Under the pieces are notes generated by a model. It ran no database searches, was not told where the DNA came from, and was given only the letters and a program-made list of their open reading frames with translations. From Terrimonas_B sp041743125 (GTDB lineage Bacteria > Bacteroidota > Bacteroidia > Chitinophagales > Chitinophagaceae): a stretch of DNA of 64,000 bases. Shown here piece after piece: positions 1-7,585 of the stretch; position 1 is the stretch's first letter; the number at the start of each line of letters is the position of its first letter. The stretch lies in NCBI GenBank assembly GCA_041743125.1, contig JBGTNK010000045.1:1-64000 (forward strand), written 5' to 3'. Both the position numbers and the translations under genes were made by a program.

Positions 1-169
1 TTTGGTGATAAAGGAACGGCGTGAGTTGGAATTTGACATGATTTATAATTTTTTATGATATGCTGTTATTTAAATGTTGAAGTTGATGAGTCGAAAAAAG
101 TAACGGACATTTATAATTGATGAATGGATATCGTTCCTGCAAATGACTTTCATTTTAGATTTGCAAATT
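1..169. other. Left-edge non-coding stretch
   Basis: No coding frame is supported here. It is AT-rich and lies downstream of the minus-strand RraA gene that ends at 170. A weak inverted repeat TGCAAAT (138-144) / ATTTGCA (159-165) sits just after that stop and might end the minus-strand operon, but it lacks a clear T run. Confidence 0.5.
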
Positions 170-1108
170 TTACCAGGTACGTCCTTTCAAAAATTCCTGA
201 ATCTGTTCTTTGCTTACAGGTAGTTCATTGATATGATCGTTGAGCCATTTTGAAAAATCTTTTTCAATTTCATCGGACCAGCGGGTATCTATCTGGCCCG
301 CTGAATATTTTCCTTCTCTCAGCCGTTCGTGTCCAAACAAGTCTCTCAGGCGGACAATCTCTGATGTGGTTACCACTTTTTCTGCTAAATGAGGAGGAAT
401 AAAAGTAACTACACCTAATTTTCCCAACACTACATCTCCGGGCATTACGGTTACTGTTCGTATTCTTGTTGGTTGGTTAATGCCAATAAGCATAGTATTG
501 AGATCGCCAGGGGGATTATGATAGGAAGGATCGTAACTCGTATAATATGATGTAAAGCCACCAATGTCTTTCAGGCCTTCCACATCGCGGAGTGCGCCAT
601 CGTAAACAATGCCATTTCCTGTTTTTGCATAAATGGCATTACCTACATTATCCCCAATGGTGGGGCCATTCTTTTTCGCTCCAAATTGATCTGCTACATA
701 CACATCCCCCTTTACCAGCAAGTCTACAGGCCATGAATTTTGTCCTCTCTTACCAGCTTTTTTTCCCCTGGCATCTATAGCACCCCATACATCGGGCCGG
801 CCGGGCATAAAAGTAGCTGTTACGGCTCTTCCTACTAAAACACTATCGGGGTTGATCTGTTCCCAACCGGCAGCTACCTGGTAGGCATACCCTTCGTTTT
901 TCATGACAGCCCACGCTTCTTCCACACTCACTGCTTTCATTCGCTTCATGATATTATCAGGAACTTTAGGACGGCCATCTGCAAAGCGTTCCCCCTTCCA
1001 TTCCGGTGTTAAAAACAAAAGTTCTTCTTTTGAAATTTGCTGACTTTTTACCTGTTGATAAAAAGGCAATAAATAGATCAGCAGCAACAGGTATTTATAT
1101 TTCCCCAT
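170..1108 (-). CDS. Exported RraA-family (HMG/CHA aldolase-like) protein 1
   Basis: A 312-residue protein of the RraA / dimethylmenaquinone-methyltransferase-like fold, whose characterised enzymes are divalent-metal class II aldolases acting on 4-hydroxy-2-keto acids. The GD of the phosphate/pyruvate loop is at about 152-153. The aldolase signature is VYDGALRD at 168-175, with the key Arg174-Asp175 pair. A hydrophobic N-terminus (about residues 6-20, ending VKSQQ) looks like a signal peptide, so the protein is probably periplasmic. At 312 residues it is longer than classic RraA (about 160-240), with a C-terminal extension ending in GRTW that it shares with its paralogue at 3932-4858. It is the last gene of a minus-strand operon with a symporter, a Tat enolase-type dehydratase and a kinase. 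Inference: it cleaves a 2-keto-3-deoxy sugar acid to pyruvate and an aldehyde. The substrate is unknown, and a non-catalytic role is possible. Confidence 0.88.
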   Translation of the reverse strand: MGKYKYLLLLIYLLPFYQQVKSQQISKEELLFLTPEWKGERFADGRPKVPDNIMKRMKAVSVEEAWAVMKNEGYAYQVAAGWEQINPDSVLVGRAVTATFMPGRPDVWGAIDARGKKAGKRGQNSWPVDLLVKGDVYVADQFGAKKNGPTIGDNVGNAIYAKTGNGIVYDGALRDVEGLKDIGGFTSYYTSYDPSYHNPPGDLNTMLIGINQPTRIRTVTVMPGDVVLGKLGVVTFIPPHLAEKVVTTSEIVRLRDLFGHERLREGKYSAGQIDTRWSDEIEKDFSKWLNDHINELPVSKEQIQEFLKGRTW

Positions 1109-1143
1109 AGTTGTTTTTTTTTAATGATGAAAAATGAATTGAA

Positions 1144-2265
1144 TTATTCCTGTTCTTTATTTTCTTTTTCTGGCTCTTCAAGTTTAGGTGGCCGGTTATG
1201 CCACCAGCTGGCCAGGGCAGATCCGGTAATATTCATCAATGGTCCAAAAATCGCCGGCGCTAATCCAATCGTTGCGATCTTACCCATTTCTTTGGCAATC
1301 GCGGAAGCGAGTCCGGCATTCTGCATGCCTACTTCAAGTGCTATAGTCCGGCAATCACGTTCATTCATTTTAGAAAGTTTGGCGAACCAAAAGCCCAGAA
1401 AATAACCAAATGTATTGTGCACTAATCCCAGCAATATGAGGAGGAAGCCGATTTGTAAAAGGCTGTCTCTTCCTGCTGCTGTAATGATGGTAATGATAAG
1501 TGCAATGCCTGCCATTGAAACTACAGGCATCGCCGCATCCACCCATTTTGATTTGCCACTAAAAATTTTATTAAACAATAATCCACCGCCAATGGGAATG
1601 ATCACCATTTTAATAATATCCCACATCATCTTTAACACATCAATTTCTACTAATGCACCCGCCAGGAATTTCATCAGCACCGGCGTAATAAAGGGAGCAA
1701 GTAAAGTGGTAATAGCAGTGATGGTAATGGATAATGCCAGGTTGGCCTTGGCCAGGTACGACATAACATTTGAGGCCAATCCACTTGGCGAGCAGCCGAT
1801 CAGCACAATGCCCGCGGCTATTTCAGGAGGGAAATCAGATATAGTAGCGAGTGTAAAACCCAATACAGGCATGATAGTAAACTGGCTGATGATACCGATG
1901 AATACTCCTTTAGGCGTTTTAACAACGCCGGCAAAATCTTTTACACTCATAGAAGTGCCCATCCCAAACATGATCAATTGAATCAGGGGAGTGATGAGAT
2001 TACTTAATTTGAATCCACCCCAGGACAGAAAAAAATGAGGATAGTACATGGCCATCACAACGCCTGCAAAAATGATAGCGGTAAAGGAAAGTCCTTTCAA
2101 CACTTTATTTCCTCCGAAAGCAATGGCAAGACAAACAAAAAAAAGCATCAGGGCCCAACCTCCCCATTCATGCAATCCTGCTGCCGTAATAAAAATATAA
2201 GCCAGTAATAAAATGGCGGCACCAGCATAAAATAATTTACTGGCCGATCGTTTGGTGGATGACAT
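1144..2265 (-). CDS. Bile acid:sodium symporter family (BASS) transporter
   Basis: A polytopic membrane protein of about 373 residues with roughly nine to ten hydrophobic helices, of the BASS / SBF family. Family members move organic anions such as bile acids, pyruvate or pantoate with sodium. Characteristic stretches are the helix with LIGCSPSGLASNVMSYLAKAN and the later ALEVGMQNAGLASAIA, both of which line the sodium and substrate sites in this fold. A longer frame opens at 2313, but the Met at 2265 puts a short charged N-terminus just before helix 1 and is preferred. It lies 35 bases upstream of RraA 1 and 90 bases after the enolase-type dehydratase (42 if the longer start is used). The context suggests uptake of a keto acid or sugar acid, perhaps pyruvate released in the periplasm; this is inference. 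Confidence 0.88.
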   Translation of the reverse strand: MSSTKRSASKLFYAGAAILLLAYIFITAAGLHEWGGWALMLFFVCLAIAFGGNKVLKGLSFTAIIFAGVVMAMYYPHFFLSWGGFKLSNLITPLIQLIMFGMGTSMSVKDFAGVVKTPKGVFIGIISQFTIMPVLGFTLATISDFPPEIAAGIVLIGCSPSGLASNVMSYLAKANLALSITITAITTLLAPFITPVLMKFLAGALVEIDVLKMMWDIIKMVIIPIGGGLLFNKIFSGKSKWVDAAMPVVSMAGIALIITIITAAGRDSLLQIGFLLILLGLVHNTFGYFLGFWFAKLSKMNERDCRTIALEVGMQNAGLASAIAKEMGKIATIGLAPAIFGPLMNITGSALASWWHNRPPKLEEPEKENKEQE

Positions 2266-2355
2266 GGTTATAGGCTGTTTGATAGTGTAATAAATTGCAA
2301 AGCCTGAGGACAAATTTTATCCTCAGCACTTTGCAATAAAAAAAATTCCCGTTTA

Positions 2356-3858
2356 TTAACTAAATATCCTGTCATGAGAACGCTTTGCATCCCATTGCGG
2401 AGTAGGAGCAAAGTAACTCTTATCAGTAGCATGAAGATGTTGTTTCACCACTTCATCATTCAATTCAATTCCTAAGCCCGGAGCGGTAAGCGGAACGGTA
2501 GCAAACCCTTTGGTGATCAACTTTCTTCCGTCTGTTGTTTTTACTAAACTATCCCACCATGGCAGATCTACCGAATGATGCTCAAGTGCCAGGAAATTTT
2601 GAGTGGCGGCTGCACAATGAACATTTGCCATAAAAGAAACAGGCGTACCTGCCTGGTGCATAGCCATTGCGATGCCATGTTCTTCGGCGTAATCGCCAAT
2701 CCTTTTTGTTTCAAGTAATCCTCCTGATGACGCCAGGTCAGGATGAACAATATCCACCGCTTTATTGTCTATTAATGGCTTAAAGTATTTTAATAAGTAA
2801 ATGTCTTCACCGGTAAGGGTGGGTGTTTCCAACGCATCGGTCATTCTTTTCCATTGGTCAGTATATTCCCATGAAACAACATCTTCCAACCAGGCCAGGC
2901 GATATTTTTCAAGGGCTCTTCCTAAACGAATTCCGTTATTATAATCAAAGTGACCATAGTGATCAGTTGACAAAGGAATTTCATAACCCACCATACTACG
3001 TACATGTTCCACTAACTTTTGTAATTCTTCCAATCCTTTATCCGTGATCTGTATTTGTGTAAATGGATGAGCGGTGTTACCATAGGACATGTAATTACTT
3101 TGGTCGCCCCACTGTGACAGGTTACCCTGAGCATTTTCCCAGAATTTATTATTGACCATGGTATCAGGAATGCCTTTTAGTTCACCAATGGAAACATCCA
3201 TTTTTAACCAGGTATATCCCTGCTCTTCTGTTCTGTATTTTATCAGTCTCCTTTGTTCTTCGGGTGAAGATGCTTCCGGTGTGTCTGCATAAATTCTTAC
3301 CTTATCACGATAGCGGCCTCCTAATAATTGCCAGGCGGGAACATTATATGCTTTACCACAAATATCCCAAAGAGCCATTTCTACTCCGCATACACCTCCA
3401 GCCTGCCGGCTTTGACCACCGAACTGTTTTATGGATTTAAAAAGTTGTTCTACGTTGCAGGGATTCTGTCCAAGCAAACGGCTTTTCAGCATTAATGCAT
3501 ATCTCTCGTCGGCACCATCTCTCACTTCTCCCAACCCATAAATGCCCTGGTTAGTATCGATGCGAATGATAGACGTACGTCCAAGTACCGTAGTGGTAGC
3601 GTAACGCATGTCTGTTATTTTTAGATCAGAGGGTCCGGAAAATCGGCTCACTTTCTGTGTGCTTTGCGCTATAATGTCTTCTATAGGCGAAAACATGAAA
3701 GCACCGCCGAGCGCAATACCGCCCAATGCTGATTTCTTGAGGAAGGAACGCCTGGGGTTTTCCTGTGCTTCTGCTGCATTGGTTTGGTTGATGGGTTCCG
3801 CAATTTCATCCTGTTCTTTGAGGCCTAACTTTTTTAAAAATTTTTGTGAAGGTGTCAT
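2356..3858 (-). CDS. Tat-exported enolase-superfamily (mandelate racemase/MLE) sugar-acid dehydratase
   Basis: A 500-residue member of the mandelate racemase subgroup. A twin-arginine signal (RRSFLKK at residues 36-42 followed by a Gly/Ala-rich hydrophobic stretch) shows it is folded before export, so it should act in the periplasm. The three metal ligands are visible as D299, E325 and E351, with a 26-residue spacing typical of the family, and a catalytic His is at 401 in HQAGTP. The spacing matches galactonate-dehydratase-type enzymes, which dehydrate aldonates to 2-keto-3-deoxyaldonates. Unusually, the position two residues after the first Asp ligand, which is His in those enzymes, is Tyr301, with His at 300 instead. 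Flanked by two exported RraA proteins and a BASS symporter. The substrate cannot be read from sequence; aldonates or uronates are likely. Confidence 0.88.
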   Translation of the reverse strand: MTPSQKFLKKLGLKEQDEIAEPINQTNAAEAQENPRRSFLKKSALGGIALGGAFMFSPIEDIIAQSTQKVSRFSGPSDLKITDMRYATTTVLGRTSIIRIDTNQGIYGLGEVRDGADERYALMLKSRLLGQNPCNVEQLFKSIKQFGGQSRQAGGVCGVEMALWDICGKAYNVPAWQLLGGRYRDKVRIYADTPEASSPEEQRRLIKYRTEEQGYTWLKMDVSIGELKGIPDTMVNNKFWENAQGNLSQWGDQSNYMSYGNTAHPFTQIQITDKGLEELQKLVEHVRSMVGYEIPLSTDHYGHFDYNNGIRLGRALEKYRLAWLEDVVSWEYTDQWKRMTDALETPTLTGEDIYLLKYFKPLIDNKAVDIVHPDLASSGGLLETKRIGDYAEEHGIAMAMHQAGTPVSFMANVHCAAATQNFLALEHHSVDLPWWDSLVKTTDGRKLITKGFATVPLTAPGLGIELNDEVVKQHLHATDKSYFAPTPQWDAKRSHDRIFS

Positions 3859-3931
3859 GATTATTTTTTTTTAATGAATTAATAATGTTTAATGACGCAG
3901 CTTTAGTTTATTGATTTTGGTTTTTTCTTTT

Positions 3932-4858
3932 TTACCAGGTTCTGTCTTTCATGTATTGATCCAGTTCTTTTCTTGTCATCGGGATTTTATCAGGATTTTC
4001 ATCCAGCCATTTCAAAAAATCTTTCTTGATCACGTCGGTCCATTGCGTATCTATTTCACCGGGGGTGAATTTTCCTTCTCTCAACCGCTGGTGGCCATAC
4101 TGGTCTCTTAATGAAATGAATTCCGCATTCAGCACCACTTCTTCAGCGAGGTGTGCCGGAATAAAAACAATTCCTCTTTTTGTTGCAAGTACAGCATCAC
4201 CCGGTAATACCATAGCACGGCCCATCCGGATGGGAACATTTATTCCTCCCAGCATCATTTGTTGTATATAGGATGGGTCGTATCCTTTTACCCATGAATT
4301 AAACCCTTTGATCTGCTCAAGGCCGGTGGCATCCCTGACGGATCCATAAAAAATTACTCCCCGCAATGACTTTGCATAAATAGCATTACCCAGGTTGTCA
4401 CCTATCAATGTGCCGTCTATTATTTTTCCATAGCTATCGGCAACATATATATCACCGTTCTTCAATACATCAATCGGCCATGAGTTGGTAGCGCCGATGC
4501 GGCCTTCAGCTTTGCCTTTATCCTTAATGATCTTATCGATGTCTGGCCGCAGGGGAAGGTATTGTGCTGTTACTGCTCTACCTGTCATCACTGAATCAGG
4601 ATGCAAAACCATCCAATCGCCTTCAAATTGGTTATGAAAACCCTTATTGCGTAGGATGCCCCAGGCTTCTTCCAGGTTAACTTTTTTTAGTCGCTCAAGT
4701 ACTTTATCCGACACGATAGGCCGGCCATCGGCAGACCGTTCTCCTTTCCAGTCAGGAGTATACGCTTTGATCTGCTCAATACTGGGAGTAACCTGCTGCG
4801 CCTGTAAAAAAAGAGAGGAGCCTATTAACAGGCTAAAAAGAAAACTACATTTTTTCAT
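3932..4858 (-). CDS. Exported RraA-family (HMG/CHA aldolase-like) protein 2
   Basis: A 308-residue paralogue of the protein at 170-1108, alignable over its whole length (TPDWKGER near 34, NSWPID near 125, final RTW). The signal peptide is clear (MKKC start, hydrophobic to LQAQQ at about residue 22). The RraA loop GDNLGNA is at 153-159 and the catalytic-type Arg175-Asp176 is kept. The preceding residues are FYG where paralogue 1 has YDG, so the two may differ in substrate or metal binding. It lies 73 bases upstream of the Tat enolase-type dehydratase and 33 bases after the kinase in the same operon. Likely periplasmic and, by inference, an aldolase acting on the dehydratase product. RraA proteins that only bind RNase E exist, but those are cytoplasmic and shorter. 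Confidence 0.88.
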   Translation of the reverse strand: MKKCSFLFSLLIGSSLFLQAQQVTPSIEQIKAYTPDWKGERSADGRPIVSDKVLERLKKVNLEEAWGILRNKGFHNQFEGDWMVLHPDSVMTGRAVTAQYLPLRPDIDKIIKDKGKAEGRIGATNSWPIDVLKNGDIYVADSYGKIIDGTLIGDNLGNAIYAKSLRGVIFYGSVRDATGLEQIKGFNSWVKGYDPSYIQQMMLGGINVPIRMGRAMVLPGDAVLATKRGIVFIPAHLAEEVVLNAEFISLRDQYGHQRLREGKFTPGEIDTQWTDVIKKDFLKWLDENPDKIPMTRKELDQYMKDRTW

Positions 4859-4891
4859 ATTGCTGGTTGTTTTAGATTGTGTGTATTTAAA

Positions 4892-6460
4892 TTAAATCAT
4901 TTTTATTTTCAACAATTCTTCTTTTGTATTTTGCTCTGCTGCGTTTTTTTGCTGTATCGTGGCAATGGCTTCAAATTCGTCATATAATTTTGTACTTAGT
5001 CTTTCAAAGATGCTGAAGTAAGAAGAATACACCGCATGATTATCCTGCTGTGGTGAGAACGTATCCGGTAAGTCTACGGTTTGCGCTGCTTCATCCAGGT
5101 TTTTATAAATTCCCAATTCAATTGCGCTTATCAAAAAAGATCCCAGCGCTACGCTGTGTAAATTCTGCTTCAGGCTTACGGGCTTATTAAATATGTCTGA
5201 AATTATTTGTGAGCAAAACGGGATAGAAGCAAAACTTCCGTTAATAGAAATACTGTTGATAGTACGGTGCTCCTGCATGATTTTACCTATGCTGTAGATC
5301 TCATATAATATCCCTTCTATCGTCGCCCGGATGAAATGTTGTCTTTTGTGTTTAATATTCAATCCAAAATAAACGCCCCGTGCATTTGCATTCCAGATAG
5401 GTGCTCTTTCACCCAGCAAGTAGGGGAGAAATAATAATCCATCAGAACCCACCGGCACTTTTGAGGCTACTGAAACCAGGTCTTCCATACTTTGGTCAAG
5501 GTCGAATGGATTTTTGAAATTACCAAACTGCTTGGTAAACCATTCAAAAATAATTCCGCCGTTATTGGTGGGCCCGCCTGAAACATAACAATCTTCGGTA
5601 AGCAGGTAATTAAAAAATCGTTGCTGGTCATCCTGTAAAACTTTTTTACCTACCACTCTCACGGCGCCGCTATCCTCCACTGTTATTGTAGCTTTTCCCT
5701 CACCCCATATGCCTGCACCCAGGGTGGCCATACATCCATCACTGGAGCCAACGATGATTTTGGTATCTTCTGAAAGTCCAAGAGAATTCTGATATGCCTT
5801 TTTTAACTTACCTGCAGAGGCCGATACCGGCGTCAGTTCCGGTAACATGGCAGCACTGATACCGGCGTATTCCAGTGCATCAGCTTCCCATTTAATGTTG
5901 TGAATGTTTAGTAAGCCTGTTGCTGAAGCCAGGCTATAATCAATCAGGTATTCACCAGTGAGTTGCTGAATGATATAACTTTTTACCGAAAGGAATTTTG
6001 TTGTCTGGTTAAATCTTTCCGGGTCATTATTTTTTAACCAGGCGATCTTAAGTAAGGGCGACATAGGGTGTATGGGTGTTCCGGTGTTTGTATAAATACT
6101 TCTTCCTGTCGGTGAATTTTTGAGTTCTTTCGCTTCTTTCTTTGCCCGGTTATCGGCCCATGTTATTGCATTACCCAAAGGCACTCCATTTATATCAATG
6201 GCCAGTACACTATGCATATAGGCGCTGAAACAAATACATTCCACCTTATATTTTTTAGGACGTATATATTCTTTCAGCAAATTTTTTAACACATACAGCA
6301 TCGTAATAAAAATTTGTTCCGGGTCCTGCTCGCTGTAATCGGGCCCGGTATGTATCGTGGGATAATGCCCTTTCATTGAACCAATGACGTTTCCCCCGAG
6401 ATCAAATGCAAAGACCCTGGCGGCATTTGTTCCTAATTCAATGGTGATGATGCATTTCAT
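4892..6460 (-). CDS. FGGY-family carbohydrate kinase, gluconokinase type
   Basis: A cytoplasmic kinase of about 522 residues with the two-lobed FGGY fold. The N-terminal phosphate loop is IELGTNAARVFAFDL near residues 5-19, the active-site region is GSSDGCMATLGAG with the catalytic Asp, and GERAPIWNANARG and the following RATIEGI motif sit in the C-terminal lobe. These motifs resemble gluconokinases more than xylulokinases or ribulokinases. A longer frame opens at 6505 inside the AraC gene, but the Met at 6460 fits the family N-terminus and follows the AraC stop by 10 bases. The gene belongs to the AraC-led minus-strand operon. With the GntP permease and the lactonase on the opposite strand, phosphorylation of gluconate or another aldonate is the most likely role. 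Confidence 0.88.
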   Translation of the reverse strand: MKCIITIELGTNAARVFAFDLGGNVIGSMKGHYPTIHTGPDYSEQDPEQIFITMLYVLKNLLKEYIRPKKYKVECICFSAYMHSVLAIDINGVPLGNAITWADNRAKKEAKELKNSPTGRSIYTNTGTPIHPMSPLLKIAWLKNNDPERFNQTTKFLSVKSYIIQQLTGEYLIDYSLASATGLLNIHNIKWEADALEYAGISAAMLPELTPVSASAGKLKKAYQNSLGLSEDTKIIVGSSDGCMATLGAGIWGEGKATITVEDSGAVRVVGKKVLQDDQQRFFNYLLTEDCYVSGGPTNNGGIIFEWFTKQFGNFKNPFDLDQSMEDLVSVASKVPVGSDGLLFLPYLLGERAPIWNANARGVYFGLNIKHKRQHFIRATIEGILYEIYSIGKIMQEHRTINSISINGSFASIPFCSQIISDIFNKPVSLKQNLHSVALGSFLISAIELGIYKNLDEAAQTVDLPDTFSPQQDNHAVYSSYFSIFERLSTKLYDEFEAIATIQQKNAAEQNTKEELLKIKMI

Positions 6461-6470
6461 TTGATGATAA

Positions 6471-7358
6471 TTAGTTGTTGGGTAAATTGTTTTTTCGGAA
6501 CTCACTGGGTGTATACCCGGTTAGTTTTTTAAAAGTGGTAGAAAAATGCTGAGAGGAATAAAATCCCGTATCAAGCGCTATATCTGTTAAACTGATATCT
6601 TTTTTCTTTAATAATTTAATGGCTTCCGTTATCCGGATATTGATCAGGTAGTTGATGGGTGAAAATCCGGAATAGGCTTTTACTTTTTCATTGAACAAAG
6701 TTGTTCTCATCCCTACCTCGGCAGCCATTTCTTCTACGGTCCATTGATGCGAAAGGTCCTGCCGGAGTTTTTGTTCCAGTTGTATAAACGTATTGGGAAA
6801 ATCCCTGGCCGTATCACTTTGCCTGGTGAGCTGGCGGGCCGTGGAAATAAAAAGTTCATCGATTAACTGGTTAACTCTCGAATAAAAACCAAGCTCCTGG
6901 TTAAATAATTCGTTTTGTAAACAGTGAATTATTTTTCCTGTTTCATTTTCTTTGGAAAGGACCAATGAATTATTGAGCATTAATATTTTTCCAATAGCGA
7001 GGCATTCGTTTTTTGATAAGCTGCTCCAGTTGCCTGGATTCATTTCTTTTCTTTCCAGCTTTTGCAATTTGATATGTATCCAAGAAATACTGCCGATCTC
7101 CAAAAAACCTTTATCGCTTCCAAAAGTTTGTCCCGGTAATATTAATGCGGCATCCCCCGGGTAGAGCAGGTGGTGCTGATCGTGTATATGCCATTCAAAT
7201 TTTCCTTCTATCACATAGTATATCCTGAGGCTTTCGGTGGATGATTCTGGTAATGAGTTTAATTGGATAGAAGAATTTTTCTTTGCACCCAGCTGCAGTA
7301 TATGGGAAAACAGTTCCAATTCGGGGGAATGTCCCTGCTGAAGTACAAATTGATTCAT
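6471..7358 (-). CDS. AraC-family transcriptional regulator
   Basis: About 295 residues with an N-terminal cupin-like sugar-sensing half (about 10-140) and a C-terminal double helix-turn-helix of the AraC type (about 195-295). The second helix-turn-helix shows the usual sequence DIALDTGFYSSQHFSTTFKK followed by GYTPSEFRK. The frame opens further upstream at 7454, but the Met at 7358 gives a normal family start (MNQFVLQQG). It is the first gene of the minus-strand sugar-acid operon and is transcribed away from the SusC/SusD operon that starts at 7586. It probably controls both directions from the 227-base gap, in response to a sugar or sugar acid that cannot be identified from the sequence. Confidence 0.93.
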   Translation of the reverse strand: MNQFVLQQGHSPELELFSHILQLGAKKNSSIQLNSLPESSTESLRIYYVIEGKFEWHIHDQHHLLYPGDAALILPGQTFGSDKGFLEIGSISWIHIKLQKLERKEMNPGNWSSLSKNECLAIGKILMLNNSLVLSKENETGKIIHCLQNELFNQELGFYSRVNQLIDELFISTARQLTRQSDTARDFPNTFIQLEQKLRQDLSHQWTVEEMAAEVGMRTTLFNEKVKAYSGFSPINYLINIRITEAIKLLKKKDISLTDIALDTGFYSSQHFSTTFKKLTGYTPSEFRKNNLPNN

Positions 7359-7585
7359 GCAAGCTTCGTTAAAAAAATTCTTTATTTTTTGAAAACAATC
7401 CCGGTATTTTAACCTGCATAAAGAAAGTGAAATTATCTCAACCGACTCGTACAATATTCACCGCTGTTTTTTTTTGGAAGTTTTTGTTTCAGAGTGTAGA
7501 TACTTTGGTTCCGGATTGAAGGACCCATTTACCTGCCGGGGGAATGAGTCAGCAATAAATTACTTCATCAAAACAACTTGCTATC

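Noticed and set aside
1415..1981. Long plus-strand frame of 188 codons
   Set aside because: It lies wholly inside the BASS symporter gene on the other strand and looks like an antisense reading of its hydrophobic codons.
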